Below, piece by piece: positions 6,738-13,928 of a stretch of 13,928 nucleotides of DNA. The stretch's first letter is position 1; every line of letters begins with the position of its first letter. Source of the DNA: Anoxypelagibacter denitrificans (GTDB lineage Bacteria > Pseudomonadota > Alphaproteobacteria > Pelagibacterales > Pelagibacteraceae); contig JAGFVZ010000025.1 in assembly GCA_017640265.1 (NCBI GenBank), positions 1 to 13,928 of the forward strand, in the 5' to 3' direction. The position numbers and the translations under genes are program-made. Under the pieces are notes generated by a model. That model was not told where the DNA came from. It saw nothing but the letters and a program-made list of their open reading frames with translations, and ran no database searches.

Positions 6738-7112
6738 TTAGGCTTTTGGTTTAAAAACTAAACAAAGACCGTTATTACAAAATCTTTTTCCTGTGGGTTT
6801 AGGTCCGTCATCAAATACATGTCCATGATGTCCCCCGCACTTTTTGCAATGATATTCTATTCTTTCGTATCCCGTATTCATATCAATTTTTGTTTCAAAA
6901 ACGTCTGGTAACGATGAAAAAAAAGAAGGCCAGCCTGATCCACTTTCATATTTCATGGAAGAGCTAAATAATTTTGTTCCACAACCTGCACAATGATAAT
7001 TTCCTTCCCTTTTTTCTTTATTAAGGAAACTTGAATCTGGTGGTTCGGTACCTTCGTTATATAATATTTGATTTTGCTCTGGGCTTAAGTCTTTGTTCTG
7101 TTTATTGTTCAT
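6738..7112 (-). CDS. msrB: Peptide-methionine (R)-S-oxide reductase MsrB
   Basis: This enzyme repairs oxidised proteins by reducing methionine-R-sulfoxide to methionine with thiol reductants. It has 124 residues, normal for a single-domain MsrB, and no signal peptide, so it acts in the cytoplasm. Structural zinc ligands are Cys41/Cys44 (CAGC) and Cys89/Cys92 (CKKC). Substrate-site motifs are SGSGWPSF at 57-64 and HHGHVFDDGP at 95-104. The catalytic cysteine is Cys112 in GKRFCNNG. Cys117, five residues on, lies where many relatives have a small non-cysteine residue and could act as a resolving cysteine. It is the first gene of a two-gene unit with ccdA and diverges from soxB over about 110 bases. 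Confidence 0.95.
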   Translation of the reverse strand: MNNKQNKDLSPEQNQILYNEGTEPPDSSFLNKEKREGNYHCAGCGTKLFSSSMKYESGSGWPSFFSSLPDVFETKIDMNTGYERIEYHCKKCGGHHGHVFDDGPKPTGKRFCNNGLCLVFKPKA

Positions 7113-7226
7113 TCTCTTAATTTGATAGCATTTTTTATCATAAAAATAGCACTTTACAAAATCCGTTAAAGCGATTAGTTTTTCTGACCATCACTTTAGT
7201 CAGTAGTTTTTTTGGTAATTTTGCTT

Positions 7227-8477
7227 GTGAAAAAAAAATATTCTTTTTTTAGTGTTTTAAAAAATTCTCTTTCATATCATGAGAATTGGAAAAAGATGTG
7301 GCGAAGTCCCGAGCCGCGGAAATCTTATGATATTATAATTGTAGGAGGAGGTGGTCATGGTCTTGGCACCGCTTATTACCTTGCCAAAGAACATGGTTTA
7401 AAAAATATAGCAGTTATTGAAAAGGGTTGGCTTGGAGGCGGTAATACAGGTCGTAACACAACTATTATAAGATCAAATTATCTTTGGGACGAAAGCGCAC
7501 ATCTTTATGAACACTCTTTGAAACTTTGGGAGAATTTATCTACGGAACTAAACTATAACATTATGTTTAGTCAAAGAGGCGTGATGAATCTAGCTCATAA
7601 TGAGCATGATAAAAAAGAAATTAAAAGGAGAGTTAGTGCCAACAAACTGAATGGCATAGATTCTTATTGGATAGACAAAAATCAAATTAAAAAACTCGTG
7701 CCTATCATGAATACCGACAATCTGAGATATCCTGTTCTTGGGGCTTCTTTTCAACCTCGAGGAGGAGTTGCTCGTCATGATGCGGTGGCTTGGAGTTTTG
7801 CGATGAGAGCGGATGAAATGGGAGTGGATATTATTCAAAATTGCGAAGTAAAAAATATTAAAACAAGCAAGGGAAAAGTTGAGGGTGTAGAAACTTCTAA
7901 AGGATTTATTCGCTCAAATAGAGTTGGAGTAGCAGCTTCAGGACATACCAGTATTTTGGCTGAGACTGCTGGAATAAGATTGCCTTTGCAAAGTAAACCG
8001 CTTCAGGCTTTAGTTTCCGAGCCCATTAAGCCTGTAATTAACACCGTTGTAATGTCTAATGCTGTTCACGCCTATGTGAGTCAATCTGATAAAGGCGAAC
8101 TTGTTATTGGAGCAGGTACTGATGGTTATAATTCTTTCACTCAAAGAGGTGGTTATAACATTATCGAGGACACTATCAGGGCAATAATAGAACTTTATCC
8201 AGTGTTTGGAAAAATGAAAATGCTTCGTCAGTGGGGAGGTATTGTAGATATATGTCCTGACGCCAGTCCCATAATTAGCAAGTGTGATGTAAAAGGTTTA
8301 TATTTTAATTGCGGTTGGGGAACTGGAGGATTTAAAGCAACGCCTGGCAGTGCACACCTCTTTGCTTACACCATTGCAAAAGACGAGCCGCATGTCATAA
8401 ATGCTCCTTTCAATTTAAATCGTTTTATTAGTGGCAGACTTGTTGACGAACATGGGGCTGCGGCTGTAGCTCATTAA
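7227..8477 (+). CDS. soxB: Sarcosine oxidase beta subunit SoxB
   Basis: This is the catalytic flavoprotein subunit of heterotetrameric sarcosine oxidase, oxidising the N-methyl group of sarcosine. I choose the GTG at 7227, giving MKKKYSFFSVLKNSL..., because this aligns with family N-termini of the form M-x-RYSALSLLRNAL and gives 416 residues. No ATG exists before position 7296, and TTG codons at 7212 and 7221 are alternatives. The FAD-binding GGGGHGLGTAYYLA is at about 40-53, followed by EKGWLGGGNTGRNTTIIRSN at 65-84. The RGGVARHDAVAW motif at 178-189 carries the histidine (about 184) that is expected to hold covalent FMN. The C-terminus NCGWGTGGFKATPGS and DEHGAAAVAH is diagnostic. soxD starts two bases after its stop. 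Confidence 0.94.
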   Translation: MKKKYSFFSVLKNSLSYHENWKKMWRSPEPRKSYDIIIVGGGGHGLGTAYYLAKEHGLKNIAVIEKGWLGGGNTGRNTTIIRSNYLWDESAHLYEHSLKLWENLSTELNYNIMFSQRGVMNLAHNEHDKKEIKRRVSANKLNGIDSYWIDKNQIKKLVPIMNTDNLRYPVLGASFQPRGGVARHDAVAWSFAMRADEMGVDIIQNCEVKNIKTSKGKVEGVETSKGFIRSNRVGVAASGHTSILAETAGIRLPLQSKPLQALVSEPIKPVINTVVMSNAVHAYVSQSDKGELVIGAGTDGYNSFTQRGGYNIIEDTIRAIIELYPVFGKMKMLRQWGGIVDICPDASPIISKCDVKGLYFNCGWGTGGFKATPGSAHLFAYTIAKDEPHVINAPFNLNRFISGRLVDEHGAAAVAH

Positions 8478-8479
8478 AC

Positions 8480-8833
8480 ATGCTTTTAATAAATTGCCCA
8501 TACTGTGGTGAAAGAGATCAATCCGAATTTTCTAATGGTGGTGAAGCTCATGTAACACGACCAAAAAATCCAGAGCTAGTTAGTGATAGAGAGTGGTCAG
8601 AATATGTTTTTATTCGTGCAAATCCTAAAGGAATTTTTTATGAACGTTGGGTCCACACACATGGATGTAAAAAATGGTTTAATACTGTGAGAAATACTTC
8701 TACAGATGAAATATTAAAAATCTATAAATTAGGAGAAGAACCTCCTCCGCTAAAAGATTTTAAAAATACTCTTAAAACACCTTCTGGTGAGCCAAAGGTA
8801 GGTTCGGGAAACTTTGCTGTAAAAAAACTATGA
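8480..8833 (+). CDS. soxD: Sarcosine oxidase delta subunit SoxD
   Basis: This is the small zinc-binding subunit of heterotetrameric sarcosine oxidase, and it is structural rather than catalytic. The four zinc ligands known for the family, Cys6, Cys9, His59 and Cys63, are all present at those exact positions (CPYC near the start, HTHGC at 59-63). EWSEYVFIRANPKG at 38-51 and ERWVHTHGCKKWF at 55-67 are typical. At 117 residues it is longer than the roughly 90-100 of many homologues, through a Pro/Lys-rich tail (EEPPPLKDFKNTLKTP...). It lies two bases after soxB, and its TGA overlaps the soxA ATG by four bases. Confidence 0.95.
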   Translation: MLLINCPYCGERDQSEFSNGGEAHVTRPKNPELVSDREWSEYVFIRANPKGIFYERWVHTHGCKKWFNTVRNTSTDEILKIYKLGEEPPPLKDFKNTLKTPSGEPKVGSGNFAVKKL

Positions 8834-11817
8834 GCGCATTAAATAATAAAAGTCCTTACGTAATTGATGGTCAAAAAATTTCTTTTATATTTGATGGTAA
8901 AAAATACTTTGGTTTCAAGGGAGATACGATCGCCTCTGCACTGCTAAGAAATAATATAAGATTAATCGGTAGAAGTTTTAAATATCATAGACCAAGAGGA
9001 ATCTATACTTGTGGAATTGAAGAACCAAACGCACTTGTTCAAATACCAAGTGAATACAACGATCCCAATATAAGAGCCACTGTAAAACAAATCTACGAAG
9101 GAATGGTAGTGGAAAGTCAAAATCGTTGGCCATCTTTAAAAAATGATATTGGATCAATTAACAATCTCTTCTCTCCATTGTTTTCAGCCGGTTTTTACTA
9201 CAAAACGTTTATGGGTCCAAAAGGATTTTGGAAAAAAGTTTATGAACCTTTAATCAGAAAAACTGCTGGCCTTGGAAAACCTCCGAAGAAATTTAAATCT
9301 AAAAGCATACATTTTTATCATAACGTTGATATCGTAATTGTAGGCGCTGGTTTAAGCGGTCTCTTGGCAGCTAAAAAGCTAGTCGATACTGAGCATGATG
9401 TTTTATTAATAGAACAAGACAATTTTTTAGGTGGAATACTAAAAAATACAAAAAAAATAAAAACAATTAATGATCAGAAAGTGAATGAATGGTTAAAAAA
9501 AACAGAAACGCTCATCAAAAATTCCAAGAACATAAAAGTTTTAAAAAATACCACCGTCACAACATATAATTTCAGCAATCACTTAGTCGCTCTTGAAGAT
9601 AAATCAGTTGGAAATCTCCAGGAAAAAAATAAGCCTGAACTTGTACTTCATAAAATTAGAACAAAACACGCAATTCTAGCAAATGGGCATATTGAAAGAT
9701 TTATTTCATTTAGAAATAATGATTTGCCTGGTGTTATGCTTGCAGCATCTTTCGAAAAATATATTCACAGATATGGTGTGGTTCCAGATAATAGCCCTAT
9801 AATCTTTACCAATAACTCATCTACCTTTAGCCTTGTAAAATCATTGATTGATCTAGGCTGCAAACCTCAAGCCTATGTGGACGCCAGAGAAAAAAAGCAA
9901 ATCGAGAAAAAAACATTGGATCTTCTAGATACACACAATATTCCTGCCTATATCAAATCAGAAATTGAAGGCTGCGATGGAAAAAATAAGGTCGAAGAAG
10001 TATCTGTTAGGGCAAAAAAAAACAATATTACTAAAATCAAAACATCAATGCTTTGTGTTTCTGGTGGGTTAAATCCAGACATTCACTTATTCACACAGTC
10101 AAGAGGGCTTATTAAATGGGACTCGACTCAGCTAGTCTTTAAACCTAATAGCTCTTTCCAAAATACTATTACCTTAGGATCGGTAAGTGGAAATTTTAGC
10201 TACAAAAAAACTAGTGAAGAAGTAAATAAGAAACTTAACTTCCTGGAAGAAACAAAGAACCTTGAAGTAAAATTAGACATTAACGACTTTGAAAAGTTTA
10301 ACATCAAAGAACTTTGGGAAACTAAACATGCTAAAAAATCTTTATGGTCAAAATCTTTTGCGGATCTTCAAAATGATGTTACGACTAGGGATCTTAAGCA
10401 AGCAGTCCTTGAAGGTTTTGATCGTATTGAACATTTAAAACGTTTTACTACCAATAGTATGGGAACTGATCAGGGGAAAATTAGCAGCGTTAATTCTTTG
10501 GGTATCGTTTCAAAAATACTAAAGAAAAATATTTCAGAGGTTGGAACAACAATCTATAGGCCTCCCTATACACCGGTAAGCTTTTCAGCGATTGCTGGGA
10601 GAAGTACTTATAAATTTTATGACCCTGAAAGAAAAACCCCTATTCACCCCTGGCATGTAAATAACAATGCGGTATTTGAAGACGTGGGCCAATGGAAAAG
10701 ACCTTGGTATTTTAAAAAACACGATGGAGAAACCATGTATGAGGCAGTTCAAAGAGAGTCGAAACAAGTTAGAAGGGCCGCAGGAATTCTAGATGGTACT
10801 ACGCTTGGAAAAATAGAAATTAAAGGTAAAGATGCACTAACATTTATGAATCTTGTGTACACCAACGATTTTTCAAAAACGAAACCAATGTCTGGAAAAT
10901 ATGCTCTGATGCTTGGAGAAGACGGGATGGTTAAAGATGATGGCATTGTATGTAAAATAAACGACCAACATTTTATAGCTACAACAACTACAGGCGGCGC
11001 TATGAATGTTTTATCTCACATGGAAGAATATGCTCAAACGGAGTGGCCAAATCTAAATGTGTACATGAATTCAGTTACAGAACAATTTGCTACATTTAAT
11101 ATCAGTGGCCCAAAATCAAGAATCATCATGAGCAGAGTATTTAGTGATATTGATTTTAGTAATGAAAAATTTCCTTTTATGACTTTTAATAAGTTTAATT
11201 ATTTAGAAACCGAAATCAGAATTCTTCGTGCAAGTTTTACTGGAGAAATAGGTTATGAAGTCTATGTGCCTCCTAAATATGCTTTGGCACTTTGGGAAAA
11301 AATATTCTATTACAGTAAGGATTTTGATCTTGTGCCATACGGAACAGAGACCATGCATCTTTTAAGAGCTGAAAAAGGTTACATAATTGTTGGACAAGAT
11401 ACAGACGGAACCGTTACTCCTATCGATCTGAATCTTAATTGGATGATTGGTAAAAATAAAAAAGATTTTATAGGAAAAAGATCTTTAATCAGAAGTGATA
11501 TTGTCAAAGAAAATAGGAAACAATTGGTTGGCATTCTTCCGTTAAATAAATCAGAAAATATTGAAGAAGGTCAACATATTATAGAAAGTGAAACATTGTC
11601 CACGCCTATTCATAAACCTGTAAAAATGCTCGGACATATCACTTCGAGTTATCATAGCCCAACCCTTGATCATTGTGTCGCGATGGCCCTAATAAAAGGA
11701 GGCCATAAACTGATTGGCGGTAAGGCTTTTGTATCAACGCCTAACTTAAAAACTATTCCTGTTCAAATTGTTAAACCCGCATTTGTTGATCCAAAAAATG
11801 AGAAATTGCTGTCATGA
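8830..11817 (+). CDS. soxA: Sarcosine oxidase alpha subunit SoxA
   Basis: This large subunit binds NAD+ and the folate that accepts the methyl-derived carbon. It has 995 residues, full length for the family. The N-terminal ferredoxin-like domain (about 15-95) contains the conserved GDTIASALL and GRSFKYHRPRGI, and lacks a four-cysteine cluster as expected for SoxA. A Rossmann domain begins VDIVIVGAGLSGLLA at 166-180, and its closing part is CVSGGLNPDIHLFTQSRG near 412-430. A linker follows with RPPYTPVSFSAIAGR from about 577, and HPWHVNNNAVFEDVGQWKRPWYF leads into a GcvT-like folate-binding domain that runs to the end. Overlaps of four bases with both soxD and soxG support coupled synthesis of the complex. 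Confidence 0.95.
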   Translation: MSALNNKSPYVIDGQKISFIFDGKKYFGFKGDTIASALLRNNIRLIGRSFKYHRPRGIYTCGIEEPNALVQIPSEYNDPNIRATVKQIYEGMVVESQNRWPSLKNDIGSINNLFSPLFSAGFYYKTFMGPKGFWKKVYEPLIRKTAGLGKPPKKFKSKSIHFYHNVDIVIVGAGLSGLLAAKKLVDTEHDVLLIEQDNFLGGILKNTKKIKTINDQKVNEWLKKTETLIKNSKNIKVLKNTTVTTYNFSNHLVALEDKSVGNLQEKNKPELVLHKIRTKHAILANGHIERFISFRNNDLPGVMLAASFEKYIHRYGVVPDNSPIIFTNNSSTFSLVKSLIDLGCKPQAYVDAREKKQIEKKTLDLLDTHNIPAYIKSEIEGCDGKNKVEEVSVRAKKNNITKIKTSMLCVSGGLNPDIHLFTQSRGLIKWDSTQLVFKPNSSFQNTITLGSVSGNFSYKKTSEEVNKKLNFLEETKNLEVKLDINDFEKFNIKELWETKHAKKSLWSKSFADLQNDVTTRDLKQAVLEGFDRIEHLKRFTTNSMGTDQGKISSVNSLGIVSKILKKNISEVGTTIYRPPYTPVSFSAIAGRSTYKFYDPERKTPIHPWHVNNNAVFEDVGQWKRPWYFKKHDGETMYEAVQRESKQVRRAAGILDGTTLGKIEIKGKDALTFMNLVYTNDFSKTKPMSGKYALMLGEDGMVKDDGIVCKINDQHFIATTTTGGAMNVLSHMEEYAQTEWPNLNVYMNSVTEQFATFNISGPKSRIIMSRVFSDIDFSNEKFPFMTFNKFNYLETEIRILRASFTGEIGYEVYVPPKYALALWEKIFYYSKDFDLVPYGTETMHLLRAEKGYIIVGQDTDGTVTPIDLNLNWMIGKNKKDFIGKRSLIRSDIVKENRKQLVGILPLNKSENIEEGQHIIESETLSTPIHKPVKMLGHITSSYHSPTLDHCVAMALIKGGHKLIGGKAFVSTPNLKTIPVQIVKPAFVDPKNEKLLS

Positions 11818-12335
11818 CAAAACTATTTTCAACTGAAGGAATGGATGTTGTTCAAAAAGATCTGCAGCAGGTCATCTTAAGAGGCAAGGGAGATGAACAA
11901 TTTGCTCAAGTTATTAATAAAGAAATATCTCTGCTTCCACCTTCAGATAATTTAAGAGTTGTAAACAATAATGAATTTATCCTTGCCAAACAATCCTTTG
12001 ATCAATGGTGTCTAATTTCTTTGAAAGAACAAAGCCATAAAGATATTTTAAAATTGGTCTCGATTATAAATGCTAATGAAGAGATGCTGGCTTCAGATTA
12101 TTCCTATGGCCAGGTCTATTTTGAAATCACAGGTAATAATAAAAATTATTACCTAAACAAATTAACTCATTTTGATTTTCGTCCAAAAAAATTTCCAGTC
12201 TTAACCATGGCACAAACCTTAGTGGCTAGAATTGATTGTTCAATTTATCATTTACAAGATAAATACGTAATAAGTTGCAATAGTTCTTTTGAGGATTATT
12301 TTAAGGATCGTTTTTTAGATACGATAAGCTTATAA
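11814..12335 (+). CDS. soxG: Sarcosine oxidase gamma subunit SoxG
   Basis: This small subunit is structurally related to GcvT/YgfZ and is needed for assembly of heterotetrameric sarcosine oxidase. It has 173 residues, at the short end of a poorly conserved family. The middle segment LASDYSYGQVYFEITGNN and the end YVISCNSSFEDYFKDRFLD resemble the gamma-subunit pattern, in which an SFADY-like motif precedes the terminal helix. Most of the confidence comes from position: it directly follows soxA with an ATGA overlap, completing the B-D-A-G order. No signal peptide or membrane segment is present. Confidence 0.88.
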   Translation: MTKLFSTEGMDVVQKDLQQVILRGKGDEQFAQVINKEISLLPPSDNLRVVNNNEFILAKQSFDQWCLISLKEQSHKDILKLVSIINANEEMLASDYSYGQVYFEITGNNKNYYLNKLTHFDFRPKKFPVLTMAQTLVARIDCSIYHLQDKYVISCNSSFEDYFKDRFLDTISL

Positions 12336-12349
12336 CCAAAATTAAGATA

Positions 12350-13594
12350 ATGAATAATAGAAATCATTTTACTATAGCTATAATAAAGGAAGCTCGCATT
12401 GATGAAAATCGAACTCCTTTTACCCCTAAGCAAATACAAACTTTAATCACTAATTTTCCCAATCTAAATATATTAGTTCAACCATCTAAAAATAGATGCT
12501 TCAAGGATGAAGATTATTTCAAAGCAGGTGCAAAAATAGAGGAAGACATTAGCCGTTCTGATATCATTTTTGGTATAAAAGAAGTAGAAATATCAAAACT
12601 TATTGAAAACAAAACTTATTTATTTTTTTCACACACCAGCAAAGTTCCTGAAGATGCTTATCAAAACACACGGGATGCCGCCATTATATATAAAAAAGAA
12701 CTTTTAAGAGAAATTTTAAAAAAAAATATTACTCTCATTGACTACGAAAATATAAGAGAAGAATCCAAGGAAGCATACCGATATCTTGGTTTCGGTAGAT
12801 TTGCAGGTATCGTTGGATGTTACAACACGCTTAATCTTTACTTAAAACTACATAAGAAACAAATGATGTCGAGAGCCTTTGAGGTTAATAGTTATAAAAA
12901 AATTAAAGAACTAGTTAGTAAGCAAGATTTTAATAAACTTAGAATATTACAAACAGGAGGAGGAAACGTTGCCAAAGGTTCTATGGAAGTTTTAAAACAC
13001 GCAAACATTAAACAGATTTCAATAAATGATTACTTAAACAAAAAATATGATGAAGCTGTTTTCTGTACTATTTCAACCGGAGAACGTGTTGAGCGAATTG
13101 ATGGAAAAAAATTTTCCTATGAAGATTTTGATGCAAATCCTCATGAGTACAAATCAAAAATAAAAAATTACCTGCATGATACGGACATGTTCATAACTGG
13201 ACACTACTGGGAACCAAAATTTCCAAAATTATTTCATCCAAATGAAATTAATAAATTTAAGAACTTAAGAATTATAGGCGATATTACTTGTGATATTAAT
13301 GGAGGAGTACCAACCACTATAAGATCTACAACGATTGCAAAACCTTATTATGCAGTTGATGTCAATTCAATGAAAGAAATTGATTTGGATAATAAAGGTA
13401 TTGCTGTTATGGCTGTCGACAACTTGCCATCAGAGTTACCTAATGAAGCCAGCGAAGAATTTGGTGAAAGTATTATATCAGAAGTTTTGCCTCATTTAAT
13501 TAATCAAGATGATGGCCGCATAAATAGAGCCACTACAGCTTCGAAGGGAAAATTTTATCCTTCGTTTAGTTATTTAGAAGATTTTATTAAATAG
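12350..13594 (+). CDS. Saccharopine dehydrogenase / lysine-ketoglutarate reductase-like protein (AlaDH/PNT family)
   Basis: A cytoplasmic NAD(P)-dependent oxidoreductase of 414 residues, about the length of a stand-alone lysine-ketoglutarate reductase or LYS1-type saccharopine dehydrogenase. The N-terminal AlaDH/PNT-like half shows KEARIDENRTPFTPKQ at 13-28, GIKEVE at 75-80 and FFSHTSKVPEDAYQ at 92-105. LGFGRFAGIVGCYN at 146-159 leads to the nucleotide-binding GGGNVAKG at 203-210. GDITCDINGG at 310-319 and AVDNLPSELPNEASEEFG at 355-372 are typical of the lysine-ketoglutarate reductase domain. Enzymes of this type make or split a secondary amine joining lysine and 2-oxoglutarate. The separate saccharopine-to-glutamate partner is absent here. 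It starts 14 bases after soxG, so it is probably co-transcribed with sarcosine oxidase. A role in lysine metabolism or on another secondary amine are both open. Confidence 0.8.
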   Translation: MNNRNHFTIAIIKEARIDENRTPFTPKQIQTLITNFPNLNILVQPSKNRCFKDEDYFKAGAKIEEDISRSDIIFGIKEVEISKLIENKTYLFFSHTSKVPEDAYQNTRDAAIIYKKELLREILKKNITLIDYENIREESKEAYRYLGFGRFAGIVGCYNTLNLYLKLHKKQMMSRAFEVNSYKKIKELVSKQDFNKLRILQTGGGNVAKGSMEVLKHANIKQISINDYLNKKYDEAVFCTISTGERVERIDGKKFSYEDFDANPHEYKSKIKNYLHDTDMFITGHYWEPKFPKLFHPNEINKFKNLRIIGDITCDINGGVPTTIRSTTIAKPYYAVDVNSMKEIDLDNKGIAVMAVDNLPSELPNEASEEFGESIISEVLPHLINQDDGRINRATTASKGKFYPSFSYLEDFIK

Positions 13595-13638
13595 TTTTTT
13601 CATCTAACCTTGCCCCAACAAAAAACTTTGTGAGAGAG

Positions 13639-13713
13639 TGGCGATCCCGGCGGGAATCGAACCTGCAACTGCTCCTTAGGAGGGAGCCGTTATATCCATT
13701 TAACTACGGGACC
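13639..13713 (-). tRNA. tRNA-Arg (anticodon CCU, reads AGG)
   Basis: The minus strand folds as a complete tRNA. The acceptor stem is GGTCCCG with CGGGATC (one G-T pair). The D arm is GTTA...TAAC. The anticodon stem GCTCC/GGAGC closes the loop CTCCTAA, with anticodon CCT at 13678-13680. The T arm contains TTCGATT, followed by discriminator G at 13642 and an encoded CCA at 13639-13641. The T stem has one A-C mismatch (third pair), the only irregularity. Confidence 0.96.
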
Positions 13714-13731
13714 TTCTTTATAAAATAAAGA

Positions 13732-13759
13732 ATTTTAATATGATTGTTTATTTTTTCAA
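13732..13759 (-). promoter_or_regulatory. Candidate promoter of the tRNA-Arg gene
   Basis: On the minus strand, TTGAAA (13754-13759) and TAAAAT (13732-13737) are separated by 16 bases and each matches five of six consensus positions. Transcription would start roughly a dozen bases before the mature tRNA. The -35 box overlaps the stop codon of the upstream transporter gene. An 8-bp hairpin (TTCTTTAT/ATAAAGAA, 13714-13732) lies between the -10 and the tRNA; it lacks a T run towards the tRNA, so I do not call it a terminator. Confidence 0.4.
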
Positions 13760-13928
13760 ACAGTTTTTCTAACCAGATAGACAAATATTAAAGAGGTTGC
13801 GAACATTATTAAACTATAGGTGGCCGCAGGTATAACGTACGCTCCTCCACCAAAAATCGAGGTTGCTACAAATATCGCTAGCGTTCCATTTTGTAAACCA
13901 CATTCAATCGTAATACATTTTCTTTGTT
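13756..13928 (-). CDS. Bile acid:sodium symporter (BASS) family transporter, C-terminal end only
   Basis: The last 57 codons of a membrane protein enter from the right edge and end at TGA (13756-13758). The visible part begins QRKCITIECGLQNGTLAIFV and continues ATSIFGGGAYVIPAATYSLIMF, ending in a hydrophobic helix and VYLVRKTV. The IECGLQNGTLA stretch matches the conserved IE-x-G-x-QN-x-x-LA motif of BASS sodium-coupled symporters, which lies in a core substrate/sodium-binding helix. Substrates in bacteria include keto acids, pantoate and other organic anions, and the fragment does not show which. The gene precedes the tRNA-Arg by about 40 bases on the same strand. Confidence 0.7.
   Translation of the reverse strand, partial: QRKCITIECGLQNGTLAIFVATSIFGGGAYVIPAATYSLIMFATSLIFVYLVRKTV

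Noticed and set aside
7122..7158. Promoter-like boxes TTGATA and TTTACA upstream of soxB
   Set aside because: Neither has an acceptable -10 at 16-18 bases; the best partner, TAGTTT at 7176, matches only three of six positions.
7212..7226. Extending soxB to the TTG at 7212
   Set aside because: The extra five residues do not match family N-termini, and no ribosome site favours this codon over the GTG at 7227.
7113..7226. Glycine or folate riboswitch before the sarcosine oxidase operon
   Set aside because: This would suit the pathway, but I see no conserved aptamer core or adequate paired helices in these 114 bases.
13617..13632. Possible terminator between the saccharopine-like gene and the tRNA (ACAAA/TTTGT hairpin)
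   Set aside because: The stem is only five A/T-rich pairs and no T run follows it in either direction.
13714..13732. Hairpin TTCTTTAT/ATAAAGAA as a terminator for the BASS transporter gene
   Set aside because: It has almost no G-C pairs, and on the minus strand it runs directly into the tRNA without a T tract.

Overview
The window comes from a very AT-rich, tightly packed alphaproteobacterial genome. The gene set (a branched-chain-amino-acid-type ABC importer, heterotetrameric sarcosine oxidase, a LysE-type exporter, very short intergenic gaps and 1- to 4-base gene overlaps) resembles the marine SAR11/Pelagibacterales group or a relative. That placement is inferred from style and gene content, not from a marker gene.

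Region 1 (1-5054, minus strand) is an ABC import operon of the HAAT/Liv type. In transcription order it runs: promoter, periplasmic binding protein, intrinsic terminator, livH permease, a secreted alpha/beta-hydrolase, livM permease, livG ATPase and the start of a second ATPase (livF, cut by the window edge). From livH onward every junction overlaps by 1 or 4 bases. The unusual member is the predicted periplasmic serine hydrolase sitting between the two permease genes; it may release the imported compound from a larger ester- or amide-linked precursor.

Region 2 (5120-7112) holds small export and redox genes. A LysE/RhtB exporter (minus) diverges from a monothiol-length glutaredoxin with a CPYC site (plus) across 33 bp that form a perfect 11-bp inverted repeat. 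The glutaredoxin converges on a msrB-ccdA pair (minus): methionine-R-sulfoxide reductase and the membrane thiol-electron carrier CcdA.

Region 3 (7227-13594, plus strand) is soxB-soxD-soxA-soxG, encoding the beta, delta, alpha and gamma subunits of folate-dependent sarcosine oxidase. The complex demethylates sarcosine to glycine, the last step of glycine-betaine breakdown. A lysine-ketoglutarate-reductase/saccharopine-dehydrogenase-like gene follows 14 bp later, where one-carbon genes such as glyA or purU are often found, so its amine substrate deserves attention.

Region 4 (13639-13928, minus strand) has a tRNA-Arg(CCU) with encoded CCA, and the C-terminal end of a bile acid:sodium symporter (BASS) family transporter. 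No stretch over 300 bases lacks a gene, and I see no mobile elements, CRISPR arrays or riboswitches that I could defend.
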